NCBI RefSeq assembly: GCF_947501785.1
Contig: NZ_CANMXB010000001.1
Coordinates: forward strand, 2,127,048 to 2,191,047
Length of the DNA stretch: 64,000 nucleotides
Source of the DNA: an uncultured Litoreibacter sp.
GTDB taxonomy: Bacteria; Pseudomonadota; Alphaproteobacteria; Rhodobacterales; Rhodobacteraceae
Direction of reading: 5' to 3'
Position numbers and translations under genes: made by a program. The notes under the pieces were generated by a model. The model saw only the letters and a list, made by a program, of their open reading frames with translations, was not told the origin of the DNA and made no database searches. Position 1 is the stretch's first letter. Each line of letters opens with the position of its first letter. This document shows, piece by piece, positions 17,929 to 27,198 of this stretch.

Positions 17929-19617
17929 ATGAACCTTCGTCATACAACTGCTATTCTGATGGCGGCCGCTACATTCGCAGCGCCGCTCAAAGCGGACATC
18001 TCTGGCCCATACCTGGCGGCGCGGCAGGCCAGTCTTGTCTTCGACTATGAGGAGGCGGTGAAATACTACGCACAGGCCATCGTCGAAGACCCAACCAATT
18101 TGGCGCTGCTTCAAAACGCGGTCGTGGCAAACGTCGGCGAGGGAGATGTCTTAACAGCGGCCCGCATCAGTAAGACCTTTCAAGACGCTGGCGGCAACAA
18201 CCAGATCGCCACGCTGGTAGTCAACATGGCTGAGCTGAAAGATGGAACGTATGATCTGGCCGCACAGAAAAGCGAACAGGCAGAGGGTCTGGCCCCCCTG
18301 CTGGACGGGTTGCTGCAAGGCTGGGCCCTGCTCGGCAAGGGGCAAATGTCCGACGCGACCGCCGCCTTTGCGGAAGTGGCGGCGCAGCCGGATTTCGCGC
18401 CCCTCGCCTATTATCACGAAGCCTTGGCGCTCGCCCAGGTGGGTGACTTTGAGGCCGCCGATAACATCCTGTCAGGTGCGCGCTACGGCCCGCTGACCCT
18501 CAGCCCGCGCGGACTAGAATCCCATGCCCAAGTGCTGATGCAGCTGGAGCGCGTAGACGACGCGCTAGAGCTGTTGAACGCCGCGCTGCAAGGCGGCTTC
18601 AGCCCGGAATTGCAGGCCTTCAAGGCCAAGGTCGAAGCCGGGACCGGCACCGACTACACATTCGTCACAACACCGCAAGAAGGCGCGGCAGAGGTCCTCT
18701 TTACTCTGGCCGCCTTGTTGCAGGGCCGTGCGGCCCCTGAACATGTGTTGATCTACACGCGCCTCGCCACATTTCTACGTCCCGATCATGCGCAGGCGGC
18801 ACTGATCAGCGCCGAGATGCTGGAAGATCTTGGGCAGTACACTTTGGCGGAAACCGCCTATGCGGATGTGCCCAACGATCACGCCGCGTATTTCCTGGCT
18901 GAAATGGGACGCGCAAATGCGCTCTACGCCGACGATCGCAAAGACGCCGCGACTGAAGTCCTGTCAGCCTTGGCCAAAAGCCACCCCGACATTGCGATGG
19001 TGCACGCCGCCCATGGCGACTATCTGGGCCGCGCTGACCGCGACGATGAAGCAATTGCCGCCTATTCTAAGTCCATTGAATTGCGTGGTGAAGACAACCG
19101 GGCCTCTTGGCCGGTCTATTATGCGCGCGGCATCGTGCATGAACGCAATGATGATTTCGCGGCAATGGAATCCGACTTCCGCAAAGCGCTGGAGCTGCAA
19201 CCCAACCACCCCGACATCTTGAACTATCTGGGCTACGCACTGGTTGAACAGCAGATCAAGTTGGACGAAGCGCTGGGCATGATTGAAACCGCCGTCGCAG
19301 AGCGCCCAGACAGCGGCTACATCACGGATTCGCTGGGCTGGGTGTTCTACCGCCTTGGTCGCTATGAAGAAGCCGTGGGACCTATGGAACGGGCCGTGTC
19401 ACTGCTGCCGGTGGACCCAATCGTCAACGACCATCTTGGTGACGTCTACTGGAAAGTGGACCGCAAGCGGGAGGCCGAATTCCAATGGAAACGCGCACTT
19501 TCCTTTGATCCCGAAGAAGAAGAGGCGGAGCGCATCCGCCGCAAACTGGAAATCGGGCTGGATGTGGTGTTGGAAGAGGAAGCCGCAAACGGCACCACCG
19601 AAACCGCTGACAACTAA
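17929..19617 (+). CDS. Exported tetratricopeptide-repeat protein
   Basis: A 562-residue protein with a signal peptide (MNLRHTTAILMAAATFAA) and many TPR units, clearest at DDEAIAAYSKSIELR, FAAMESDFRKALELQPNHPD, DSLGWVFYRLGRYEEAVG and VNDHLGDVYWKVDRKREAE. The helical repeats make it a scaffold, likely periplasmic or outer-membrane-associated, in envelope assembly or protein complexes; the exact role is unknown. The stop is three bases before ispE, indicating an operon, an arrangement I recall as common in Rhodobacterales. Confidence 0.9.
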   Translation: MNLRHTTAILMAAATFAAPLKADISGPYLAARQASLVFDYEEAVKYYAQAIVEDPTNLALLQNAVVANVGEGDVLTAARISKTFQDAGGNNQIATLVVNMAELKDGTYDLAAQKSEQAEGLAPLLDGLLQGWALLGKGQMSDATAAFAEVAAQPDFAPLAYYHEALALAQVGDFEAADNILSGARYGPLTLSPRGLESHAQVLMQLERVDDALELLNAALQGGFSPELQAFKAKVEAGTGTDYTFVTTPQEGAAEVLFTLAALLQGRAAPEHVLIYTRLATFLRPDHAQAALISAEMLEDLGQYTLAETAYADVPNDHAAYFLAEMGRANALYADDRKDAATEVLSALAKSHPDIAMVHAAHGDYLGRADRDDEAIAAYSKSIELRGEDNRASWPVYYARGIVHERNDDFAAMESDFRKALELQPNHPDILNYLGYALVEQQIKLDEALGMIETAVAERPDSGYITDSLGWVFYRLGRYEEAVGPMERAVSLLPVDPIVNDHLGDVYWKVDRKREAEFQWKRALSFDPEEEEAERIRRKLEIGLDVVLEEEAANGTTETADN

Positions 19618-19620
19618 GTT

Positions 19621-20472
19621 ATGACCTCAGAATTCGCGCCCGCAAAGGTCAACCTGACCCTCCACATCACAGGGCAACGCGACGACGGATATCATCTGCT
19701 CGACAGTTTGGTGATGTTTGCCGATGTGGGTGACGAAGTAACTGTGGCAGACGGCACAAGTCTTAGCCTCGAGATCGACGGACCAGAAGCTGGCAGCCTG
19801 CCGGTCACCAACGACAACTCTGTTCTGCACGCCGCGCGTCTTGCTGATCCCGATTGTACCGCTTCTATCACGTTAACGAAGAACCTGCCGGTCGCATCTG
19901 GCATCGGCGGCGGCAGTGCCGACGCCGCCGCAACCTATCGCAGCTTGGTAGGGCGGGGTTCACCCCGCCTCCCCGATCCCATTGAGATAGCAACAGTTGC
20001 CACATTGGGCGCCGACGTACCCGTCTGCCTTTACTCTCAAACCACCCATATGTCCGGAATTGGTGAACAGCTACGGCTTTTGCCAAACCTACCCTCGGTC
20101 TTCGCCGTTCTGGTTAATCCCCGGATCGAGGTCTCCACCCCGGATGTGTTTCGCGCATTGATCTCGAAGAAGGGCAGCCCGATGCCCACGCCGCCTGAAC
20201 AATTTGGTCGCGTGCAGGACCTCATCTCTTGGGTGTCTGAGCGTCGCAATGATTTGCAGCGCCCCGCCGTCACCTTGGTTCCCGAAATCGGCTACGTCCT
20301 GCGCGCGATAGAATTCAGCAATGGCTGCAAACTGTCCCGCATGTCAGGGTCAGGGGCTACCTGCTTTGGCCTCTATGACAACGAGCGTTTTGCCCAGGCC
20401 GCCGCCACCCGTTTGGCGCAGCTGCACCCTCAGTGGTGGGTCCGCGCCTGCATGTTGGGCGGCAAAAACTGA
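19621..20472 (+). CDS. ispE: 4-diphosphocytidyl-2-C-methyl-D-erythritol kinase
   Basis: A 283-residue GHMP kinase of the non-mevalonate isoprenoid pathway that phosphorylates CDP-methylerythritol. The N-terminus FAPAKVNLTLHITGQRDDGY holds the substrate-binding and catalytic Lys, and PVASGIGGGSADAAAT is the GHMP ATP-binding glycine loop, with LGADVPVCLY and SGSGATCFGLY completing the family motifs. It is translated just after the TPR gene and converges with the polyprenyl synthase, another isoprenoid gene. Confidence 0.95.
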   Translation: MTSEFAPAKVNLTLHITGQRDDGYHLLDSLVMFADVGDEVTVADGTSLSLEIDGPEAGSLPVTNDNSVLHAARLADPDCTASITLTKNLPVASGIGGGSADAAATYRSLVGRGSPRLPDPIEIATVATLGADVPVCLYSQTTHMSGIGEQLRLLPNLPSVFAVLVNPRIEVSTPDVFRALISKKGSPMPTPPEQFGRVQDLISWVSERRNDLQRPAVTLVPEIGYVLRAIEFSNGCKLSRMSGSGATCFGLYDNERFAQAAATRLAQLHPQWWVRACMLGGKN

Positions 20473-20484
20473 GCTCGGAGACCC

Positions 20485-21489
20485 CTAATTGATCCGCGCA
20501 ACAACGTAATCAGCGAGGTCAGCCAGCATCTCTTTCATCGGATGATCCGGCACGCCGTCCAGCGCCGCCTTGGCTGTCTCAGCCCAACTCAGCGCCTCTG
20601 TCCGAGCCTCTTCGATCGCCCCATGTTTGGCCAACAAAGCCAGGCATTCCTCAAGGTCCCCGTCACCCTGCTTGCCCTGCTCAATCGTGCGCTTCCAAAA
20701 GCTTCTCTCCGCCTCATCTGCCTTCGAGATCGCCTTGATCAACGGCAGCGTCAGTTTCTTCTCCCGGAAGTCGTCGCCCACGTTTTTTCCGGTCTGCGCG
20801 GCGTCACCGTCGAAATCCAACACGTCATCGGCGATCTGAAAGCTCACCCCCAAAGCATCGCCATAGGTGTGAAGGGCCTTCACAACGCCCGTGTCGGCGT
20901 CGGCAATCATGCCACCTACCTCAGTCGCCGCCGAAAACAACGCCGCCGTCTTCCCGCGCACCACCTTCAGATAGGTCTCTTCCGTCGTCGAAAGGTTTTG
21001 CGCCGCCGTTAGCTGCAGCACCTCGCCCTCCGCAATCGTCGCCGCCGCGTTCGACAGCACGCGTAGAACGTCCATCCGCCCCGGCTCTGTCATCAACTGA
21101 AATGCCCGGGCGAACAGGTAGTCGCCCACCAGCACGCTCGACTGGTTGTCCCACAACAAGTTCGCCGAGGGCCGCCCCCGCCGCTGGTCAGACTCGTCAA
21201 CCACGTCGTCGTGAAGCAAGGTCGCCGTATGGATAAACTCCACCGTCGCGGCAAGGTGCACATGGAAGGCGCCCTGATAGCCACAGATCCCCGCCGCCGC
21301 CAAGGTCAGCATCGGTCGCACCCGCTTGCCGCCAGCCTCAACTAGATGCGCTGTTACCTCTGGAATACGCGGTGCGTTCTCGGACGCCATCCGTTCGCGG
21401 ATCAAATCATTCACCGCCGTCAAATCGTCGCGCAGGGCAGCCGCTAACCGGTCATGCGGTTTGACACTCATTTCTGTCTGGATGGTCAC
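20485..21489 (-). CDS. ispB: Polyprenyl diphosphate synthase (octa-/decaprenyl, ubiquinone side chain)
   Basis: A 334-residue trans-prenyltransferase that elongates farnesyl diphosphate into the ubiquinone tail. The first aspartate-rich motif is LLHDDVVDESDQRRG and the second is QIADDVLDFDGD; GGKRVRPML lies upstream as expected. I chose GTG 21489 (MTIQTEMSVK) because AGGTGAGG lies six bases upstream, instead of the TTG seven codons further up. Chain length (C40 or C50) cannot be set by eye; alphaproteobacteria usually make Q10. Confidence 0.92.
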   Translation of the reverse strand: MTIQTEMSVKPHDRLAAALRDDLTAVNDLIRERMASENAPRIPEVTAHLVEAGGKRVRPMLTLAAAGICGYQGAFHVHLAATVEFIHTATLLHDDVVDESDQRRGRPSANLLWDNQSSVLVGDYLFARAFQLMTEPGRMDVLRVLSNAAATIAEGEVLQLTAAQNLSTTEETYLKVVRGKTAALFSAATEVGGMIADADTGVVKALHTYGDALGVSFQIADDVLDFDGDAAQTGKNVGDDFREKKLTLPLIKAISKADEAERSFWKRTIEQGKQGDGDLEECLALLAKHGAIEEARTEALSWAETAKAALDGVPDHPMKEMLADLADYVVARIN

Positions 21490-21539
21490 GTCTGCCTCAC
21501 CTCTCGACAAACCGTTCGGGCTGCCGTTATCTCCCGGAT

Positions 21540-21755
21540 ATGAAAGAGCTCCTGCGCAGCAACGACCCCACCGTTATAGCCTTTGCAAAAGCACTCCTTC
21601 AGGGAGAGGATATAGGCGTGTTTGAATTGGACGTCCATATGAGTGCGCTTGAAGGTAGCATAGGCATAATGCCGCGCCGCCTCATGGTTGTGGACCGGGA
21701 CCTGTTCATGGCCCGCGCCGTCTTGCGCGACAACGACATTGAAATCGACGGCTAA
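21540..21755 (+). CDS. DUF2007 putative signal-transducing protein
   Basis: A 71-residue protein of the DUF2007 family (MKELLRSNDPTVIAFAKALL ... VVDRDLFMARAVLRDNDIE). The small ferredoxin-like alpha/beta fold typically sits next to trmN6-like methyltransferase genes, as here, where only five bases separate the two. The role is unknown. It is divergent from the polyprenyl synthase gene with about 50 bases between them. Confidence 0.88.
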   Translation: MKELLRSNDPTVIAFAKALLQGEDIGVFELDVHMSALEGSIGIMPRRLMVVDRDLFMARAVLRDNDIEIDG

Positions 21756-21760
21756 GGTCG

Positions 21761-22510
21761 ATGTCATTCACTGATGCTGAGCTGACCAAAGACAGATTTC
21801 TGGGTGGAAAACTACACGTCCTGCAACCCAAAACCGGCTATCGCGCCGCCACTGATCCGGTTTTTCTGGCAGCGGCATGCCCAGCAAAGCAAGGGGACTC
21901 GGTGCTGGATCTAGGGAGCGGCGCCGGAACAGCAGGATTATGTCTTGCCGCGCGGGTACCCGTGTCCGTGACCGGGTTAGAGATACAACCAGAATATGCC
22001 GAACTGGCGAGACGAAACGCCGCGCAAAACCAAATCGAGCTTGAGATCCTCGATGGCGACCTTGCGCAGATGCCCGACGCATTGAAGGCCCGCACATTCG
22101 ATCACGTAATAATGAACCCTCCGTTCTTTGGTCCTGGTGCAAAGCCCGCTGACCATGGTCGTGCAATGGCCCGGCAAGCGCAGACTGATCTGCGTCATTG
22201 GATTGATGCCGGCCTGCGCCGGCTGCGGCAAAGAGGTTGGATCACCATCATTCACCTGACCGACCGGCTTCCGGATATCATCGCATCGCTCCATAATCGT
22301 GCAGGTGGCATAGAAATTAAGCCGCTCTCGCCGCGAGAGCACAAACCCGCCACACGCGTGATTTTGCGCGCACGGAAAGGGTCAAAATCAAAAGCGGTTT
22401 TGTGTAACCCGCTGATTTTACATGAGGGCGCGAGCCACTCTGGCGACGCTGACAGCTACACAACCGCAGCCAGGGCGATCCTGCGGGACGGCGCATCTAT
22501 TGAATTTTAA
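21761..22510 (+). CDS. tRNA1(Val) (adenine(37)-N6)-methyltransferase-like protein
   Basis: A 249-residue SAM-dependent methyltransferase. Motif I is SVLDLGSGAGTAGLCLAAR, and the catalytic NPPF motif of N6-adenine methyltransferases is in DHVIMNPPFFGPG, with the typical YfiC/TrmN C-terminal HEGASHS. It likely methylates tRNA near the anticodon, though the precise RNA target is inferred from the family. It is translationally linked to the DUF2007 gene. Confidence 0.88.
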   Translation: MSFTDAELTKDRFLGGKLHVLQPKTGYRAATDPVFLAAACPAKQGDSVLDLGSGAGTAGLCLAARVPVSVTGLEIQPEYAELARRNAAQNQIELEILDGDLAQMPDALKARTFDHVIMNPPFFGPGAKPADHGRAMARQAQTDLRHWIDAGLRRLRQRGWITIIHLTDRLPDIIASLHNRAGGIEIKPLSPREHKPATRVILRARKGSKSKAVLCNPLILHEGASHSGDADSYTTAARAILRDGASIEF

Positions 22511-22604
22511 GGATTATCGCTGCGATGCCGCGACTTAAATTGATGACAGAACGCACTATATATGGTGGACTGAACCCACGACACCCAACATAGGAGGATT
22601 GCTA

Positions 22605-22769
22605 ATGACCATCAGTTCGCATTTGTCGGAGCTGAAACGTAAGCACGAGGCCCTGTCACAACAGGTTGAGGCGGCACAACGCAGCCCTGGTACAGATGAC
22701 CTTTCTATTGTCGAACTGAAGAAGCAGAAACTGCGCCTTAAGGAGGAAATGACCCGACTGGCGCATTGA
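22605..22769 (+). CDS. YdcH/DUF465 small coiled-coil protein
   Basis: A 54-residue protein (MTISSHLSELKRKHEALSQQ ... ELKKQKLRLKEEMTRL) with the two charged helices and LKKxKLxLKEE signature of DUF465. A very strong ribosome-binding site, TAGGAGG, lies about eight bases before the ATG. Family members are short, abundant, helical-hairpin proteins of unknown function. A perfect rho-independent terminator follows 40 bases after the stop. The gene is below the size many callers accept. Confidence 0.9.
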   Translation: MTISSHLSELKRKHEALSQQVEAAQRSPGTDDLSIVELKKQKLRLKEEMTRLAH

Positions 22770-22809
22770 TGCAAAGCTAACCTTCGCGCCAACGTAAGGC
22801 GCCATTTGG

Positions 22810-22844
22810 GGCCACGACCGACGCAAATCGGTCGCGGCCTTTTT
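22810..22844 (+). terminator. Rho-independent terminator after DUF465 gene
   Basis: A 12-bp stem with one A/C mismatch (GGCCaCGACCGA / TCGGTCGcGGCC), a 6-base loop and five T residues (22840-22844). It ends the DUF465 transcript and separates it from the convergent LysR gene, whose stop lies four bases further on. Confidence 0.93.
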
Positions 22845-22847
22845 CAT

Positions 22848-23783
22848 TTAACTCTCGCTATTTAGGAAGGTCACGCCTTCCGCATATTGCCCAATGCCCT
22901 TTGTCTCTTCAGACACCCAATCTATGAACCGTGCGACCTGAGACCGGGTTTCGGATCCAAGCGGGCATAACAACCTGTATGACGCATTCAGCCGGATTCC
23001 CACATTCAACGGCATGACCAGCCTGCCATCCCGCAAATGCGCCTCTGTCATGGAGATACGGCCCAACACGACCCCCGCCCCGGCCAGTGCTGCGTCGATC
23101 GCGTGGTCGGACTGGCTAAACCTTGGCCCGTGATCTGAATTTGGCGGCAACTCATTGAGTTGGAAGAAGTAATCCCAATTGGGGTTCTGGCTCAGGAACG
23201 CCACATGATCATCATGGAGCAGTGGCAGCTCTTGCAAATCTTCGATGGTCCTTAGCCGCTCAGCCAGTGCAGGCGTGACCATGGGGGAGGCCCATTCGTC
23301 GATAATGTTTCTTGAGTATAATCCTGTATCGTCGCCTTGCCCAAAGCGGATGGCGACATCCACATCGTCGCGGGCGAAATCCATCATCTGAAGGCTGGCA
23401 GAGAAACGCAATTCAATGTCCGGGTTGGCCTGCGCAAAGGAAAAAAGCCTTGGGGCCAACCACTTCGCCGTGAACCCTGGGCCAGCGGTGACGGTGAGCG
23501 TTGCGCTGTCCAGCTTGCGTTGAACGCTGCGCCAGGCGGATTGAAGGGCGGCGAAGCCGTCTTCGACGCCCGGCCGCAACAATGCGCCCTCTTCGGTAAG
23601 CTCGACGGCGCGGTTTAATCGTTTGAAAACAGGGGCTCCGAGGTGTTTTTCGAGCGACTTGATCTGAAAGCTGAGAGCGGCGGGCGTGACGTTCAGTTCT
23701 GCCGCCGCCATGGCAAAGCTCATATGGCGGGCGGCAGCCTCAAAAGCGCGCAGGGCTGTCAGGGGCGGAAGTCGGTCACTCAT
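22848..23783 (-). CDS. LysR-family transcriptional regulator, GcvA type
   Basis: A 311-residue regulator: N-terminal winged helix (LPPLTALRAFEAAARHMSFA MAAAELNVTPAALSFQIKSL, split here) and a C-terminal periplasmic-binding-like effector domain. The LPPLxALRAFEAAAR start is the signature of the GcvA subgroup. ATG 23783 is preferred to a TTG three codons upstream. It is divergent from a 58-residue gene with 114 bases between starts, the usual LysR arrangement, so that small gene is its most likely local target. The effector is unknown. Confidence 0.9.
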   Translation of the reverse strand: MSDRLPPLTALRAFEAAARHMSFAMAAAELNVTPAALSFQIKSLEKHLGAPVFKRLNRAVELTEEGALLRPGVEDGFAALQSAWRSVQRKLDSATLTVTAGPGFTAKWLAPRLFSFAQANPDIELRFSASLQMMDFARDDVDVAIRFGQGDDTGLYSRNIIDEWASPMVTPALAERLRTIEDLQELPLLHDDHVAFLSQNPNWDYFFQLNELPPNSDHGPRFSQSDHAIDAALAGAGVVLGRISMTEAHLRDGRLVMPLNVGIRLNASYRLLCPLGSETRSQVARFIDWVSEETKGIGQYAEGVTFLNSES

Positions 23784-23897
23784 CTCACACAAGTATTACT
23801 TAATTGAAGCGAGGGGAAGTCTCGTTTGTCGCAAGCAAAACAACAGCCCATATTGGCGACAGATCAGAAATACAAATGCTTACGAAGGAATGAACAC

Positions 23898-24074
23898 ATG
23901 TTCGAGACACATTACAGCCCGCGTATCAACGAAGCTCAGCGGCTTGCGCATAAGGAACGTGCAGAGGTTTTTGCAGCCATCTTGGGTGCGTTGCCACGGC
24001 TTATGACAAACTTAACCTTTCGGGCCAAAACAGCGGCCGCAGGACCGAAATTGTACAAATTGGGGCAACTCTGA
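23898..24074 (+). CDS. Small basic protein of 58 residues, unknown function
   Basis: The frame reads MFETHYSPRINEAQRLAHKE and ends in LYKLGQL; it is helical and basic, with GAAGGA about eight bases before the ATG. The RAxxxRAEVFAAILGALPRL centre recalls the short DUF1127-like proteins found beside GcvA-type LysR genes in Rhodobacterales, but I cannot confirm membership. A 14-bp inverted repeat straddles its stop codon. Position opposite the LysR gene suggests regulation by it. Confidence 0.6.
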   Translation: MFETHYSPRINEAQRLAHKERAEVFAAILGALPRLMTNLTFRAKTAAAGPKLYKLGQL

Positions 24075-24099
24075 ACGAGCCAAAACCCAATTTGTACAA
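24051..24099 (+). terminator. 14-bp perfect inverted repeat over the end of the 58-residue gene
   Basis: TTGTACAAATTGGG (24051-24064) and CCCAATTTGTACAA (24086-24099) pair perfectly around a 21-base loop that contains the stop codon. The arms are AT-rich, and ACTTTCT follows. It may end or stabilise the small gene's mRNA. The core TTGTACAA is itself a palindrome, so each arm could also be a protein-binding site. Confidence 0.5.
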
Positions 24100-24139
24100 A
24101 CTTTCTAAACGCGTCGTTAAGACTTAATTTTACGCGTTG

Positions 24140-24865
24140 TTAGGACATATATTGTCCGCCATTGGCGGAGATGGTCGAGCCGGTGATGAAGCCCGCGTCG
24201 TCGGATGTCAGGAATGCGACGGTGCGGGCGATCTCGTCCGCTTCTCCGAGACGGCCAACCGGGATCTGCGGAAGGATGACTTCGTTCATCACTTTTTCAG
24301 GAATGGTGCTCATCATCTCGGTGTTGATGTAGCCGGGTGCTACAACGTTCACGGTGATGCCTGCACGTGCGCCTTCCTGGGCCAATGCTTTGGTGAAGCC
24401 GATGTCGCCCGCTTTGGTCGCGGCGTAGTTGGCTTGCGCGAACTGCCCCTTCTGCCCGTTGATCGAGCTAATCGTCACGATGCGACCGAACTTGCGTTCG
24501 CGCATGCCGCCCCAAACGTTGTGGGTCATGTTGAAAACACCGTTCAGATTGGTATCGATGCATTCATGCCACTGCTGCGGCGTCATCTTGTGGAACGGCG
24601 CGTCACGGGTGATGCCGGCGTTGTTGACCAGAATGTCAACGGGGCCAAGATCGGCTTCGATCTGGGCGATGCCCGCGGCGCAAGCGTCATAATCGGCCAC
24701 ATTCCACTTGTAGGTTTTGATGCCGGTTTCTGCGGTGAAAGCCGCGGCTTTTTCATCGTTACCAGCATAGGTTGCGGCAACAGTGCAGCCATCCGCCTTC
24801 AGTTTTTGCGCGATCGCCGCGCCGATACCGCGCGAACCACCAGTGACAAGAGCAACACGGGACAT
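24140..24865 (-). CDS. phaB: Acetoacetyl-CoA reductase
   Basis: A 241-residue short-chain dehydrogenase that reduces acetoacetyl-CoA to (R)-3-hydroxybutyryl-CoA for polyhydroxybutyrate. The NADP site is VTGGSRGIGAAIAQ; the catalytic residues are Ser in TISSINGQKGQ and YAATK. The Q-W-x-x-CIDTNLNGVFNMTH region matches PhaB rather than FabG. ATG 24865 is preceded by GGAGGAATC; a longer frame upstream has no such signal. It lies 88 bases after phaA on the same strand, giving the usual phaA-phaB order. No synthase (phaC) is present in the window. Confidence 0.94.
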   Translation of the reverse strand: MSRVALVTGGSRGIGAAIAQKLKADGCTVAATYAGNDEKAAAFTAETGIKTYKWNVADYDACAAGIAQIEADLGPVDILVNNAGITRDAPFHKMTPQQWHECIDTNLNGVFNMTHNVWGGMRERKFGRIVTISSINGQKGQFAQANYAATKAGDIGFTKALAQEGARAGITVNVVAPGYINTEMMSTIPEKVMNEVILPQIPVGRLGEADEIARTVAFLTSDDAGFITGSTISANGGQYMS

Positions 24866-24953
24866 GAGAGATTCCTCCAGAATCAGAAAGCTAATTATAT
24901 TTCGGTAAAACTGTAAGTTGCGCAATTTTCATGCGCAACCTGTTTTGCGTGAT

Positions 24954-26129
24954 TTAGTCCCGCTCGAGACACATAGCGACGCCCATGCCGCCCCCGATGC
25001 AAAGCGTCGCCAGACCTTTCTTTGCGTCGCGGCGCTGCATTTCGAACAACAGCGTGTTCAGCACACGGCAACCGGAAGCGCCAATAGGGTGGCCAATCGC
25101 AATCGCGCCGCCATTGACGTTCACGATGGACGGGTCCCAGCCCATGTCCTTGTTCACAGCACAGGCCTGCGCGGCGAAGGCTTCGTTGGCCTCGACCAAA
25201 TCGAGGTCTTCCGGCTTCCAACCGGCTTTCTCCAGCGCTTTGCGGGACGCGTAGATCGGGCCGACACCCATGATGGATGGGTCCAGACCCACGGTCGCGT
25301 AGGACGCGATGCGGGCCAGCGGCTGGATGCCGCGTTTTTCGGCGTCGTCTGCGCTCATCAGCAGGGTTGCCGCCGCGCCATCGTTCAGGCCCGAGGCGTT
25401 TGCAGCCGTTACCGAGCCGTCCTTGGTAAAGGCGGGGCGTAGCTTTTGCATGGCCTCCATGGTTGCGCCGTGACGGATGTATTCATCAGAATCGACAGTA
25501 ATGTCGCCTTTTCGGGTGGAAATAACGAACGGCGTGATCTCGTCAGCAAATTTGCCGGCCTTTTGCGCCGCTTCAGCTTTGTTCTGCGAACTGACGGCGA
25601 ATTCATCCTGCATCTCGCGGCTGATCTGCCACTTCTCGGCGACGTTTTCAGCGGTTTGCCCCATATGGTAGCCGTTGAACGCATCCCATAGACCGTCGCG
25701 GATCATCGAGTCGATGTATTTCATGTCGCCCATTTTCTGGCCTTGGCGCAGGTTCGCCACATGGGGCGACATAGTCATGTTTTCCTGACCGCCAGCGGCC
25801 ACGATGGACGCGTCGCCCAGTTGAATATGCTGTGCACCCAGCGCGACCGCGCGCAAGCCGGAGCCGCACACCTGGTTGATGCTCCAGGCGGCGCTTTCCT
25901 GCGGCAGGCCCGCATTGATATGCGCCTGGCGCGCCGGGTTCTGGCCCTGGCCACCGGTCAGAACCTGCCCCATGATGGTTTCGGAGACGTCCGACTTGTC
26001 GATACCAGCACGGTCGACCACAGCTTCCAGCACGGCCTTCCCGAGGTCATGCGCTGGGGTGTTCGCGAAGGAACCAAGAAAACTCCCGACAGCCGTGCGG
26101 GCAGCGGAGGCGATTACAACATTGGTCAT
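24954..26129 (-). CDS. phaA: Acetyl-CoA acetyltransferase (beta-ketothiolase)
   Basis: A 391-residue thiolase, exact family length. The nucleophilic Cys88 lies in [11 protein letters not shown], the His in [10 protein letters not shown] and the second Cys in [10 protein letters not shown]. It condenses two acetyl-CoA to acetoacetyl-CoA, feeding PhaB just downstream. The start at [10 protein letters not shown] (ATG 26129) fits all thiolases; the 24-codon upstream extension is not conserved-looking. The acetoacetate produced by the BKACE reaction further along could also enter here after activation. Confidence 0.95.
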   Translation of the reverse strand: MTNVVIASAARTAVGSFLGSFANTPAHDLGKAVLEAVVDRAGIDKSDVSETIMGQVLTGGQGQNPARQAHINAGLPQESAAWSINQVCGSGLRAVALGAQHIQLGDASIVAAGGQENMTMSPHVANLRQGQKMGDMKYIDSMIRDGLWDAFNGYHMGQTAENVAEKWQISREMQDEFAVSSQNKAEAAQKAGKFADEITPFVISTRKGDITVDSDEYIRHGATMEAMQKLRPAFTKDGSVTAANASGLNDGAAATLLMSADDAEKRGIQPLARIASYATVGLDPSIMGVGPIYASRKALEKAGWKPEDLDLVEANEAFAAQACAVNKDMGWDPSIVNVNGGAIAIGHPIGASGCRVLNTLLFEMQRRDAKKGLATLCIGGGMGVAMCLERD

Positions 26130-26288
26130 GGGTTTCCCTTTCCGACGGAGGTCGTCGATGAACGATTCTATATCTGGCGCAAATGCTGCACCTGCAAACA
26201 CTTGGTATCAGGGCAAATGGACGGAGGCAAATTTTCCCATCCAAGGCACGCGGGGACGGTGTCCGCTTCTTGTGATTTTTGAGATATT

Positions 26289-26304
26289 GCCCGGAGCACC
26301 GGGC
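26289..26304 (-). terminator. Short GC hairpin after EAL gene
   Basis: GCCCGG and CCGGGC pair around four bases, 24 bases beyond the EAL stop on the minus strand. No T-run follows, so this is only a possible pause or terminator before the phaA promoter region (26130-26288), in which I see no other structure. Confidence 0.35.
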
Positions 26305-26327
26305 CTGTGGCAGCGCGGCGCGTTGAC

Positions 26328-27152
26328 CTACCCTGCGCGGGAAAAGGAACCTTTGGCATTTTCGGGCAATCTGAGTTTCGGCGCCCCGAAGAGGTAGCCT
26401 TGCAGGCAGTCAACCTGAGCACCGATCAGATATTCCGCCTCCGCCGCAGCTTCAATGCCTTCGGCGACGGTGAACATGTCGAAATGCTGCGCGATGGAGA
26501 CCAGCGCTTCGGTGAGGATCTGGTTGTCCGGGTCGCGATCAATGTTGCGGATGAAGCCGCAGTCGATCTTGACCAGATCAAAGTAGAAATCCTTGAAATA
26601 CCGGAACGCCGTGTATCCGGCGCCGAAATCATCAAGCGCAAAGCAGATGCCCTTGTCGTGGATACGGTCCATGAAGTTGACGACCGCGTCGGGCATGACC
26701 ATCGCCGACGCTTCCGTAATTTCGAGGATAAGGCGCTCACCCAGGGTCGGATCCTGCCCCAGCGCCGTTTCTAGCACCTGTTCCCATTGAGGGTTGCCGA
26801 TGCTTCGCGGCGACAAGTTGATGGACAACCGCAGACTTGGGTTTTCCATCAACGCATTGCACCCCATATCAAGCGCCAAACAATCTATGATGCGCCCCTC
26901 CGGCAGCGGTTCAATGGCCGAGATGAAGTCGCGCGCAGGAATGACCCGCCCCGTATCATCCATCACCCGGATCAGGCCTTCGTAAAACGCGGGGACACCG
27001 ACATTTGCGGCCTGCACAATCGGCTGAAATGCGAGCATGACGTTGCGGGTTTCCAGGCCATGGCGCACCATCTGCAGCATGTCGGCATCGCGCTGCTGGA
27101 CCGCTGCGGCAAGCGGGTTGTCCGCAATGGCCCAATCCTGGTTCTCCGACAC
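26328..27152 (-). CDS. EAL-domain cyclic-di-GMP phosphodiesterase
   Basis: A 274-residue, single-domain EAL protein with no membrane segment. The signature is EGL in AFYEGLIRV instead of EAL. The metal and catalytic set looks complete: Asn in SINLSP, Glu in ILEITEAS, the Asp pair in FALDDFGAG, Lys in LVKIDCGF, Glu in VAEGIE and Gln in LQGYLFG. It is therefore probably active, lowering c-di-GMP. A CtrA-like box lies about 50 bases upstream of its start, which would tie it to the cell cycle and motility network. Confidence 0.88.
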   Translation of the reverse strand: MSENQDWAIADNPLAAAVQQRDADMLQMVRHGLETRNVMLAFQPIVQAANVGVPAFYEGLIRVMDDTGRVIPARDFISAIEPLPEGRIIDCLALDMGCNALMENPSLRLSINLSPRSIGNPQWEQVLETALGQDPTLGERLILEITEASAMVMPDAVVNFMDRIHDKGICFALDDFGAGYTAFRYFKDFYFDLVKIDCGFIRNIDRDPDNQILTEALVSIAQHFDMFTVAEGIEAAAEAEYLIGAQVDCLQGYLFGAPKLRLPENAKGSFSRAG

Positions 27153-27198
27153 GTCCGCTTACTCCGATTAGTGACGGGATCACCTAATAGCCCGCAGA

